Source: Pyxicephalus adspersus
Taxonomy: Eukaryota; Chordata; Amphibia; Anura; Pyxicephalidae
NCBI RefSeq assembly: GCF_032062135.1
Contig: NC_092862.1
Coordinates: forward strand, 61,874,071-61,938,070
Length of the DNA stretch: 64,000 nt
Direction of reading: 5' to 3'
The notes beneath the pieces were generated by a model. It saw only the letters and a list, made by a program, of their open reading frames with translations. It ran no database searches and had not been told where the DNA came from. Of this stretch, positions 35,771 to 44,203 are shown one piece after another; positions within the stretch are counted from its first letter, which is position 1; each line of letters begins with the position of its first letter. Made by a program: the position numbers and the translations under genes.

Positions 35771-38561
35771 AGAGTTGGTGCTTTATGCTCTGCACTGCTG
35801 CTGTTGCTCTAAGGTTGCTCTCTACTGGAGGAAACCAGATCTGTAAATTAAACCACACAATGCCAAACTACTGCCAGAAGCCATCTTAAGAAGCCAGGAT
35901 GCTCTAAAACAACACAGAGCAGCAGGTGAAACAGAAGGTTACAAACACCAATTGATGAAGCACCCCTGAAAGTATTAAAATTTATCATAACCACCTGACA
36001 AGCAACTTAGCAACTTTAGGTAAGTATATATTGTGTCACTTGATAAGAAATTTAAAGACAAAAATGCAGCATGGGATCAAGGGGGGTGGAAGTTAGACAT
36101 GGGAGGTACCGGTAATTCCTAGCTGGAAGGAAGTAAATGAAGAAACATAAATGACTGACAATCATGTTAAAGTATTTTGTATCATGCAGTCATTATTCAA
36201 AAGTAGAAAAGCCCATTCCTAAGGCCACTAAAGACTTGTTTAGGCCCACCATACCTGTACGCTGTCTACAAGCACATAGCACACCCTACATACATTCATA
36301 TCTTTATCCAAATATTATTTTTTTTACAACACTAGTGATAGAAACAAAACATTGTTCTGTTAACACCTGCCATACCTTATCTGAAGCATGATCTAGCACA
36401 TCTGCTAGAATGTAAATATGATAAACTGAGGAGTAAATGAGTTGATTCAGTCTTTGTATGCTATTACATTGGACACTGGGTCACATTAGGTACATTGACC
36501 AGAATAAAATATAGTTTAACCTTCAAACAGAAAAACTACCCAAAAAAAATGATGGCAATTGGACAGCCCATCACCAGTCATCTGCAATTATATAAATCTC
36601 CACGCTTCAATTGTTATAACAATGCAACTATACTTCCAAGATATTACTAATAACTTTAATTGTATTTGTATTCACTCTGTAACAGGCTGTCAAGCCTTCT
36701 GATCTCCTTCCTGAGCTCAATGGCTGTCAACAGACACTCCAAACAAACTGAAATATGTAAAAGCAAACTTTTTTTGGTAATTTAGATTTTTATTATTCAC
36801 CAACAGCATTGACAGAATTACTATTCATGTATTATTATAATATATTATTCCTCATCCATGGGACCCTTGTAGCCTCTGGTCTGTTATTGGTGTATCTGGT
36901 CTGATACACTCTAGCAATATTTTAGATTCAGATTTGTAGAAAAGCCAATTCCTGTCTGATTTGTGTTAAACTTGGTGGCACACGATTAGACTATAGATAT
37001 AAATTTTGCAGAGCTGGGATATTAAGTTGATGCTACTACATGTTCTTGCTGTTTTCATTCAGTACTTCTACATCCTCCACAGTTTTAGCCCACAATCCAG
37101 ACATACTTGTGAGATTAATTGATTTCTGATGAGAAGGATGCTGGTGTGCAAAGCAGAAACCGATGTGCTGGAAATAATCTCATCTTAAGTGCTGCAAAAT
37201 ATGTTGACAATATATAAATAAATAGAGGATAGCAATCTCTCCGTTTTCATTTCATCCTAGACTAGAGTGTCCCCCCCCCCTCCCATGACCTTACTGAAAC
37301 ACATGATTAGCAATCACAATTTACACAAAGAAACTGGCATACCTGCAAACCTGTAATTTGTGTGGGAGGGAAACAGCTCCAGATGTTGGTGGTAAGAGAA
37401 TGTGAAAGAAAAACAAGAGGGAAAGAGATTACCCTTCAAATCAGAAGCTCTTGTCAGTCATTAAGGAAAGTATTTAAACATATCCTTGGGAGATTAGACT
37501 TATTAACAGCCTAGCATGCAGACATAAAGCAAACTGCACCTAGGGGTTCTTTACAAAGATCTAGAAAATAGGTGACCCCTTATAATTACAGGGCTGGTGA
37601 TTGGTCATTATTTTTTTTATGAAATCAAAGTCATGGTTTTTGGACTAAATGGTGCCAAAGACTGAACTTGGTATGCAATACATTGATTAACATAAAAAAG
37701 GCAATCATTCTGCAGGACTGAACATTTTTGTAAACTGTGATACTTTTTTTTTTTTTTTGCTTTTTGTTTTTGCACACAACAACTTAACATATCCTTTCCT
37801 ATGTTAAATATAATTTAAATACCACCCAATGTAATGTATTACTGAACATTATAGAAAAAGAATAGTTCTATAGAAACTATATTAACTGTACTTAAAAAGC
37901 CTAGCTTACCAGTCCTTAGACAATGCTGACTCACCATTCTGTATTTATGGACAATCAGTATTGACACCCTAGAACAAGGTTACAGACAATTCACCCTTCT
38001 CTTGGTCCTAATTACAAAGGTATTCTTTTGTATATCACAAAGGAAAGATGACTTAGATTCACATTTCAGATCAATGAAAAGGAAGTTACATGTCACTGCA
38101 TTTCTGGCAGAAACAACAGGTGTTTTATAAACTTGCAAAAAGCAAACTAATGCAATCGCTGCATCTGAAATTTCAAAATACTACGTCTTTGTTTTTGAGT
38201 TTAGATACAATTTATTATGCTTATACAATACATGACTACACAAATTATAGCCTCTGATGGCTTCCAGGCAGACAAATTCTGAGAAAACACAGCTAGATAA
38301 CCATTACTTTAGTCTGCTCGAGGATTACTAACTCAGCCTTTTAATTACTGACATAATCAAGCTATACAGGGAAATTGTATTCAGTCAGCGCCATACCTTA
38401 TTCACACCTATATAATGAATAAATGCCATTAAATGAAATGAGGAGTTGGCAGTCCTGCTCAGCTCTGATTATTCACCATTAAGGTAAATTTTGATAATAC
38501 ATACTCAAGTCAACATTTAAACACATTTTAAAGGATAAAAAAAATTCAGAGATGTCAGTTG
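35771..38561. other. Non-coding DNA
   Basis: No gene or bounded element recognised. The part at 38310-38480 is low in simple repeats and contains TTTTAATTACTGACATAATC; it is a candidate regulatory stretch (see findings). A T-run of about 18 lies at 37744-37761. Confidence 0.4.
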
Positions 38562-38820
38562 TGAGATCGCCCGTAGCAACAGGGGGTGTTTCAAACAGGA
38601 AACAGGGTGAGCAGGTTAAAAGTGCATCAAGAGTTTTATTCACAAATACTATTTCCACACAAAAACAGGCAAAATAAAACAGCAAAAATAAAGCCTGACC
38701 ACTTGGCCTTCAACTCACTGTTAGATCCCTTTACTAACAATCCAGCCCAACCTAGTGCTGTGCAGGACTCTAAGGCCCTAACCATAATGTTTTTCCAACA
38801 AAGTCTTTACTCAGACACAA
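38562..38820 (-). repeat. 3' LTR of the chimeric element, R-U5 part only
   Basis: Matches 42272 to about 42512 of the other LTR, with small indels. On the minus strand the match starts about 40-70 bp downstream of where the TATA box lies in the full copy, so U3 is missing or reduced to the unrelated-looking stretch 38821-38930. Within it, minus-strand AATAAA (38635-38640) is a usable poly(A) signal. A purine-rich AAGGGAAGACACAGG (38893-38907, minus strand) could be what remains of a polypurine tract. Confidence 0.8.
38635..38640 (-). promoter_or_regulatory. Poly(A) signal in the 3' LTR
   Basis: AATAAA on the minus strand, within the LTR segment shared by both copies. In the right LTR the equivalent site is altered to ATATAAAA. 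It would terminate transcripts running through gag and the captured sequences. Confidence 0.5.
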
Positions 38821-38939
38821 GCTGCCAAGTAGGTATGCGCCCACGATCAGAAGCATTCAGGCTGATGTGGCCAAAGGTTGCCATTGAAAACCTGTGTCTT
38901 CCCTTAAGTTGAAACACGACAAACAAACAAAAAAACTTT

Positions 38940-39249
38940 TTAGAGACCCAGTGCTCTTGACCCATTTGTCTCTGGCATCTTTAAGCGACTTTGGCAGAGT
39001 CTTTTCTTTAAATCAGTTTCTTCCAGATCCTCACTGTGCTCCTGAACATCGTCCTTCAGCTCCAGCAGTTCTTCCTTCTCCTTTGTTAGTAACTTCTTCT
39101 GCTCTTTGAGCTTAGTGCAGGTATCACTCAGAATGTCAATTTCCTCCTTTGTTATCTCTTCACCCAGTTTTGGCTTTATCTTACTACTTGGTTGAACCTT
39201 TTTGCCTGGACCGCACTTTCTGCTTTCGTCCAGGTTTCTCACTTTTTGT
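38940..39249 (-). pseudogene. LETM1 cDNA fragment (captured)
   Basis: The open frame contains [18 protein letters not shown], then [20 protein letters not shown] and [10 protein letters not shown]. This is the C-terminal coiled-coil region of LETM1, the inner mitochondrial membrane protein involved in K+/H+ and Ca2+ exchange. Only about 60-70 residues can be assigned; the flanking [17 protein letters not shown] and [16 protein letters not shown] are less clear and may be diverged LETM1 or junction sequence. The fragment lacks the transmembrane segment and the LETM ribosome-binding-like domain, so no function is expected. It is the last capture before the 3' LTR. Confidence 0.75.
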
Positions 39250-39894
39250 TGTAAAGCCTCTCCTGTGCATTATGTATTTTCTAATTGGCATCATCCATGT
39301 TCTTCCTAAGATATTCAATCAGGTCAACTGTAGACTGTGGCTGAGCAATGGCCTTCTGACTTCTGCATTTAGCATCCCTGAATCTTGCCAATGCTTGATG
39401 GTAAGCATGTTTGCGTGCCTTGGTAGAGAGAGATCCCAAGCGAACATAGTAGCTTGCCTTGTCGTTCGACACCTCATACCCCTCTGTTTTTGCAGCCTCC
39501 TTTTCTAGTTCCTCATCAATTGTTGGTGGGTATTGTTCAAGAAGAGTTTCAGACTGAAAGAGCAGTATCAACACCGCTGCTCCCAAGCTCAGTGTTGCTG
39601 TATCCATGTATACCAGACTTGGTCATCTCCACACTGTCATACTCCGCTATCTTGGTCTTATCAACCACTCCAGTTATATTTTAAATCACTGCATCTTTAG
39701 CACCCACTACAGCTTCTGAGGCATTAGTTACAATCTTGTCACTTGGTTGATACAAAACAGGCCGCCTCTCTTCAACCTTATCCAGTCCAATGCCAGCAAT
39801 GTTGTTGGCTACAGAAAGCTGAGGTTTCAGTTTCTGTATTATTGGCATAACACCATTAACAGCCACTGTGGTGATGGTCTTGTGGTGATGGCCC
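39250..39894 (-). pseudogene. Perilipin (PLIN2-like) cDNA fragment (captured)
   Basis: Perilipins coat lipid droplets. Two open blocks in neighbouring frames belong to one perilipin: [39 protein letters not shown] and ASEAVVGAKDAV (39902-39681), then SETLLEQYPPTIDEELEKEA, SYYVRLGSLSTKARKHAYHQ and QSTVDLIEYLRKNMDDAN (39607-39281). Between them GVVDKTK and SVEMTKS, characteristic of the perilipin 11-mer repeat region, can be read across stops. After the stop at 39281 the trace continues [10 protein letters not shown], also perilipin. YYVRLGSLSTK favours PLIN2 over PLIN3, though a frog paralogue could differ. No introns where a multi-exon gene would have several. Joined upstream directly to CTCF and downstream to LETM1 sequence. 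Confidence 0.85.
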
Positions 39895-40392
39895 CACCCC
39901 AATCACATTTAAATCGGTTTTCGTTGTTGTGAGACTTCTGATGTTTAATAAGACCATAATGGTCATCGAGGACTGTATCACAATGGGGACAGTGAACTTT
40001 GGCTACATTCTCAGTAGGCTTTTGCAGTATGTGCATTTTCCTGGTTCCAGCCTGAGTAGACGAACATGACAAACGATAGCTTTTCCCCAGAACCAGTTCT
40101 TATGTGTCGATCAAGATTTGAGCGTTTGGGACAAGTATAGCTGCACAGCTTACATTGGAAAGTTTTCTTTACAAGTTTCTTTTTAATTTTTGTTGGTTTT
40201 GGAGGCTTCCTGTTTCCAAGAACTTTTTCAGCCTTCATTTCCACTGATGTAGCGAAAACCTTCCTCAACATGTGCCTAGGCTTCCTTTTCATCAGGCACA
40301 ACAGGGACAGTTCCTTCCATCTTTACGTCACTTAATTTACTAAACTCTTCCGGCACCTTTTTGGAAACAGAGATTCTTTCATGGGTTTCTTT
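39895..40392 (-). pseudogene. CTCF cDNA fragment (captured), zinc fingers internally deleted
   Basis: CTCF is the 11-zinc-finger insulator and architectural protein. The N-terminal junction shows [15 protein letters not shown], then [19 protein letters not shown], the basic stretch before finger 1, and finger 1 as [19 protein letters not shown]. The text then jumps to a later finger linker (RTGSGEK), and in a shifted frame continues [20 protein letters not shown] followed by [19 protein letters not shown]. Fingers 2-5 and part of a later finger are therefore missing, with the join at similar RH.RT linkers. A frameshift at about 40080 separates the two halves. The fragment ends against perilipin sequence at about 39895. 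CTCFL is possible, but the N-terminal match favours CTCF. Confidence 0.88.
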
Positions 40393-41223
40393 GTAATCTT
40401 CAGTCTTTTCCTTCTGAATTTTCTCAGTGGAATCATTTGCAACTTTTTTCAACTGTTCTGAAAGTAGAGTCGCTCTCTTCTTTATGACTTCAGTAGACTG
40501 TGTAAAGTGAGGTATGGCACTATTGTGCTTGCTACTGTACTGGTAGGCCAAGCCCAGTTGCAGATTGCCAAGTTCTTCCTCTTTCACTTTTTCTTTGGTC
40601 CCTTCATTCTCTTCATCTTCAGATTCAACATCTCCTTCCTCAGCCACCATTGGCTCAGCTTCTTCCTGCCCTTCAGACTGTTCTTTTGTCCCAGCTGAAA
40701 CAGGATCCCATCCATTAGCTTGGCCTTCAACCAGAGGAAACTTTACCCCAGCCAACACAGGAACACTTTCATCAGCTTCAATCTCAAGCAGCACAGAAGT
40801 ATCTTCCACAGTGATATTTTCTGCATTCTGAACCTCATTTGGTACAGGAGCCGTTTCTTCAGCTGAAGGTTTTGCGGTTTCAGTTTCCTTAAACTCTTGT
40901 GATGGGGATTCAGAAACAGTTGGGGTTGTAGAAGAGGCAACCTTTTCAGCTGGGGCTTCAGAAGAGTCCCCAGTCTTCTCAGAAGCTTCCATATCCTCAT
41001 CTGCAGCTTCTGTCTCTTTAGCCTTTACTTCACCTTTTGCCTTTTCAGCCTTTGACTCACCAGCACCTTCCACAGGGATTCTTTCTTCAGTCAGTGCAGC
41101 AGCAGTTTCTTCAGCCACTTTCACAGAATTTTGTAAATTTTCACCTGATTTATCAAAAACTGCATCTGAAACAAGATTGGCAATTTTCTCTTCAGCTGAT
41201 AAGGAGGGACATTCTGTCCCTTG
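40393..41223 (-). pseudogene. NASP cDNA fragment (captured)
   Basis: NASP is a histone H1/H3-H4 chaperone rich in acidic residues, abundant in oocytes and testis. This is the longest surviving open frame in the element (the whole 40276-41421 frame is 381 codons and starts in TOP1). It holds about 220 residues of Glu/Ala/Lys-rich sequence (for example EEAEPMVAEEGDVESEDEEN), then EEELGNLQ joined directly to LGLAYQYSSKHNSAIPHFTQ and STEVIKKRATLLSEQLKKV. In the intact protein, GNLQ is followed by LAW and two to three TPR motifs before the LGLAY motif, so about 70-80 residues are deleted at a repeated GL/GN-type word. The acidic portion is assigned by composition and position and is less certain than the TPR part. 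Confidence 0.75.
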
Positions 41224-41690
41224 ATCCTTTTCCCCCTTGAGTTTAAAATTGGGGTTCAGCATGATGTACTTGATTGAACTCAAAAAATATTTTTGTCCAG
41301 GAAGCCAGCCAGGTGACCGTGTTATCAAAGCGTACTTCCTTCCACTTGTGGCCGGTGGGGGGTCCGGAATCTTTGAGTCTTTGCTGCAGTTTATAATGAC
41401 ATCATCTGGTTTTATTCTCATTTGGGGTGGTCACCTCCGCCACAGAAAAGACGCGTGATTCAATTTTGAAGTTTCCGATTTTTTTCTGATGCCCATCCAG
41501 TATGTGATATCTGTACTCTTCCTGAAGCTTTTTGGCCTCCTCCTTTAATTTCTGTTTCTCCTGCTTTCCTCTCCCTATTTCTATCAAAGAAATACTTGTC
41601 ACATGTATCCAATGGCTTTATTGTCTTCTTTTCTACTTTAGTTTTTTGCGCTCTCCAGTCATTCTTCTGCGTTGCCCTGGGTAACAACCT
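41224..41690 (-). pseudogene. DNA topoisomerase I (TOP1/TOP1MT) cDNA fragment (captured)
   Basis: Blocks of the type IB topoisomerase core are visible in alternating frames: [60 protein letters not shown], then [40 protein letters not shown] (readable in a shifted frame) and [18 protein letters not shown]. This corresponds to the N-terminal half of the core clamp, upstream of the catalytic tyrosine domain. Frameshifts occur around 41520, 41450, 41340 and 41270. The fragment begins about 30 bp after the gag stop and is joined to NASP-like sequence after GEKD without a linker. Nuclear and mitochondrial paralogues cannot be separated by eye. Confidence 0.87.
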
Positions 41691-41720
41691 TTTTTGGTGG
41701 TCCGCATGTGTCTGGTAAGT

Positions 41721-42221
41721 CTATTTGTGAACTCGTTGGGCCCGCACTGCAGGGGTCACGCCCAGACACCTCAAAATTTCAGTTTTAAGCTTCACATAAC
41801 ACTTGGCATCGTCTGGGACCAGGTAACAATACACCTTCTGTGACTCCCCAGTCAAAAATGGCACCACTATACCCGCCCACTGCGCTTGGAGCCAGCCCTC
41901 TCTCTCCGCACTTCTTTCAAATGTGGTCAAAAAAACCTCAGGATCATCATCCACAGTTTTGGCAATAACTTGGGTTACCCGAAAAACTGGTGAACGCCTA
42001 GCACCACTCCTGGCATCAGCCTGCTCTCGTAAAGATATCTGCTGTATTAGTGCATCTAATTGTTGTTGGTAGCGCTGTGCTTGTATTTCCAACAATTACT
42101 TGTAGTGTGCCTCCGCTTTTTCCAGACCTAGCAGTAATTGTTGGTTAATACGTTTTTGCTGCACATTGGCCTGCTGTTGGTTAGCATTTGCCAAAACAAG
42201 CTGTTTTAGTATCTCCTCCAT
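41721..42221 (-). pseudogene. Gypsy-type Gag, N-terminal fragment
   Basis: The minus-strand frame starts at 42221 with MEEILKQLVLANANQQQ, 48 bp after the primer-binding site, and has a glutamine-rich N terminus. One in-frame TAA at 42096-42098 interrupts it. It then continues FLTTFERSAEREGW, QWAGIVVPFLTGESQKVY, and ends LGVTPAVRAQRVHK with TAG at 41721. This is the capsid-like region shared by many vertebrate gypsy Gags, which multimerises into particles that package the RNA. The nucleocapsid, protease and all of pol are absent, and TOP1 sequence follows instead. The remaining 124-codon frame after the stop is intact. Confidence 0.85.
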
Positions 42222-42252
42222 GCTGCCCTTTCAAACACCCGCTTATAAAGCT

Positions 42253-42269
42253 GCCCGCATCCTCCACCA
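42253..42269 (-). promoter_or_regulatory. Primer-binding site of the chimeric element
   Basis: On the minus strand, two bases after the LTR end (TCTCTCA|AA), the sequence TGGTGGAGGATGCGGGC begins with the invariant TGG that pairs with a tRNA CCA end. The first nine bases fit a tRNA-Ala acceptor stem ending CCTCCACCA. The tRNA identity is provisional; the position is what makes it a PBS. Confidence 0.6.
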
Positions 42270-42271
42270 TT

Positions 42272-42937
42272 TGAGAGATCGCCCGTAGCAACGGGGGTGT
42301 TTTAAACAGGAAACGGCCAGCAGGTTAAAAGTGCATCAAGGGTTTTATATTATTTCCACATCAAAACAGGCAAAATAAAACAAACTGCAAAATAAAGCCT
42401 GGCCTCTCACTGTTAGATGCCTTTACTAACAATCCAGCCCAACCTAGTTCTGTGCAGGACTCTAAGGCCCTTACCGTACAGCTTTTCCAACAAAGTCTGC
42501 GCCTTTACTCACAGTTCACCTTGGCCCATCCCCCAGCTCACCAGCCAAGACAGAGCCCCAGGAATAAGCAGGCTGGGAGTTTATATCCCCAGCCTAATTT
42601 CCAGGATGCATTTCAGCTGAGACAGTTACACCTGATCATTCACAGGCCTCTTTATCTCCCCCACCTGGCCAAGAAGCTTATTGTCATTCAGCCTGGTACT
42701 TCAGAACCCCCTTCAGGTCAAAAGGAAAACTGTCCAACCAAACAGAAAAATACTCTGCGTATAACCTGTATCTGGGCAAACCCTGTGATTTCTTTGGCCA
42801 GCTGTTACACAGTCCTTGCACTTGCTTAAACTTTTTGCAACTTAGCTATGCTGTGCATCATGGCATGTGTACAGTTATAAATCTCAGTAGCTGTTTCTTC
42901 CCAGGGACATATCTGTTCATCAAAACCCTATGTGACA
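42272..42937 (-). repeat. 5' LTR of the chimeric element, full length
   Basis: A 666 bp LTR. On the minus strand it begins TGTCACATAGGG and ends GGGCGATCTCTCA. The 5' TGTCAC resembles the two plus-strand gypsy LTRs in this window. Minus-strand TATAAA at 42580-42585 in GGGGATATAAACTCC is a likely TATA box, placing the transcription start near 42550. Confidence 0.8.
42580..42585 (-). promoter_or_regulatory. TATA box of the 5' LTR
   Basis: TATAAA on the minus strand, about 350 bp into the LTR from its U3 end, in a GC-richer setting. It would drive transcription leftwards through gag and the captured cDNAs. Confidence 0.5.
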
Positions 42938-43069
42938 TTAGGCCTGAGAAAATAAATAAAACAATATGCTAAGCAATAATTAGAAGCTGTAGGTAGGTAT
43001 GATATATTAAATACAACTAATCCAAGTAGTAAATGTATTTAAAACAGTTTGTATAAGTACCTGTATTTA

Positions 43070-43210
43070 TCTTAAATTGTAAGCTGTTTCAGGTAGGGCA
43101 TTCTCCTTCTCATGTGAAATAGATATCTGTCTCTCATTTGCAACACCTATTTAATGTGCAACCCTTAGTAATATGCTGTGCTTTATAAATACAGGTTTTT
43201 TATTAGTATG

Positions 43211-43246
<36 letters not shown>

Positions 43247-43275
43247 AATAATAATAATAATAATATCTTTATGTC
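43070..43275 (+). repeat. 3' end of a dispersed frog repeat with (TTA)n/(AAT)n tail
   Basis: The text attgtaagctgtttcaggta, ctcatttgcaacacctattt and aatatgctgtgctttataaa matches the common 3' segment of amphibian SINE-like repeats. It ends in a TTA tract (43208-43240) that switches to AAT (43240-43265). Its 5' part is not recognisable. Confidence 0.6.
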
Positions 43276-43299
43276 AGCTGCATGTTTTTTCCAACTCAG

Positions 43300-43570
43300 C
43301 GGCACTTAACCTATGTACACACACTAAATGTAGTGTATGGTGGACCCAAGAAGTTGTTTACCGATTCTTAGCGGTTGATCACTAAACAACTGAATGGAGA
43401 AACCACTGCAATTTCCTATGGAAGAGGACACATCGGGGTACCTCTTACTTATCTGCCCCCCTCCCCTCTCCATAGAACTGAACAGTGCTTCTTTCTCCTG
43501 TCACTGGAAACAGGATCATTTCCAAGGACAGAAATCTAGTTTGTGCACTTAGTCAGGATACTATGATTTT
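43300..43570 (+). repeat. MITE-like dispersed repeat, second copy
   Basis: Contains tatgtacacacactaaatg at the left, gaggacac, a ctgcccccctcccctctcc tract, gaactgaacagtgctt and cctgtcactggaaac. The same ordered words occur at 13020-13260. The left word resembles the terminal repeat of the MITE at 46922. Confidence 0.45.
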
Positions 43571-44203
43571 AAAACACACAGAAAAGCAACAGGTTAGCTT
43601 TAAAGCCTGATCCCTTAGCAGCACAAACTTAACTTTTCCTCTCTCCCCTCTCCTAATTCAGCAATGAGAAGCTAAAAAATATTGTTATTTCCAGGATACA
43701 GAATAATTTGATGTATGGGGAGTGGTCCAACAATGCTTGGATATTTTGCAAAAAAAAGTGTCAAAATGTACGGTATATCATTGTAATTCACTGCTGAATG
43801 TTTAACTACTCATAGGGGTGAAAAAGTGCATAATCAATATTGCTATTATTATGGTTAATCCTAATATGACCATTGAGATAATAAAGATAAGCAATATTAT
43901 TATTATTATAATTGATAAGGATAATGATATGCAACCCTTTTTTCAGAAGTTTGAAACCATAGGCCTATATTGAAAGTGTGCAGGTATAGAGAATATTACA
44001 GAGTGGTCATTAATATGAGTGTAGCGCCCCCTAGTGGTAGGAATAATTTATCTTCAATTGTTAGTTGAAATCTTTATGTTTTTGCGCCAGGTGTATAGAT
44101 GTATGCTAAAATCTCTGAGATACATGTCAACCATGACACATACTGAAGTAAATAAAGATTCTGTCAGCAAACACTTACAAAAAGCATATAACGGCATTAT
44201 TAA
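43571..44203. other. Non-coding DNA up to the piggyBac-type MITE
   Basis: AT-rich sequence with interspersed ATT/AAT runs at 43850-43930. A gcgccccctagtggt word at 44024 is the type found at gypsy LTR ends, but no LTR could be delimited. Confidence 0.4.

Larger units (their letters stand above)
38562..42937 (-). mobile_element. Chimeric LTR retroelement carrying five host-gene cDNA fragments
   Basis: Direct repeats bound the element: a full LTR at 42272-42937 and a shortened one at about 38562-38820, sharing gagatcgcccgtagcaac, ctttactaacaatccagccc and tgcaggactctaaggccc. In minus-strand order it reads LTR, primer-binding site, gag fragment, TOP1, NASP, CTCF, PLIN2-like and LETM1 fragments, then the 3' LTR piece. 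Protease, RT and integrase are absent, so it depended on enzymes supplied by a related gypsy element. All five captures lack introns, lie in the transcription direction of the 5' LTR, and represent internal parts of mRNAs without poly(A) tails, which points to template switching during reverse transcription. No clear 5 bp target duplication is seen (AGTTG left, TTAGG right). All frames are interrupted, so it is a relic rather than a gene. Confidence 0.85.

Noticed and set aside
40276..41421. A genuine single host gene on the minus strand
   Set aside because: The frame mixes TOP1, NASP and CTCF segments, sits between LTR copies and a gag fragment, and has frameshifts in adjoining segments. It is a captured chimera, not a cellular gene.
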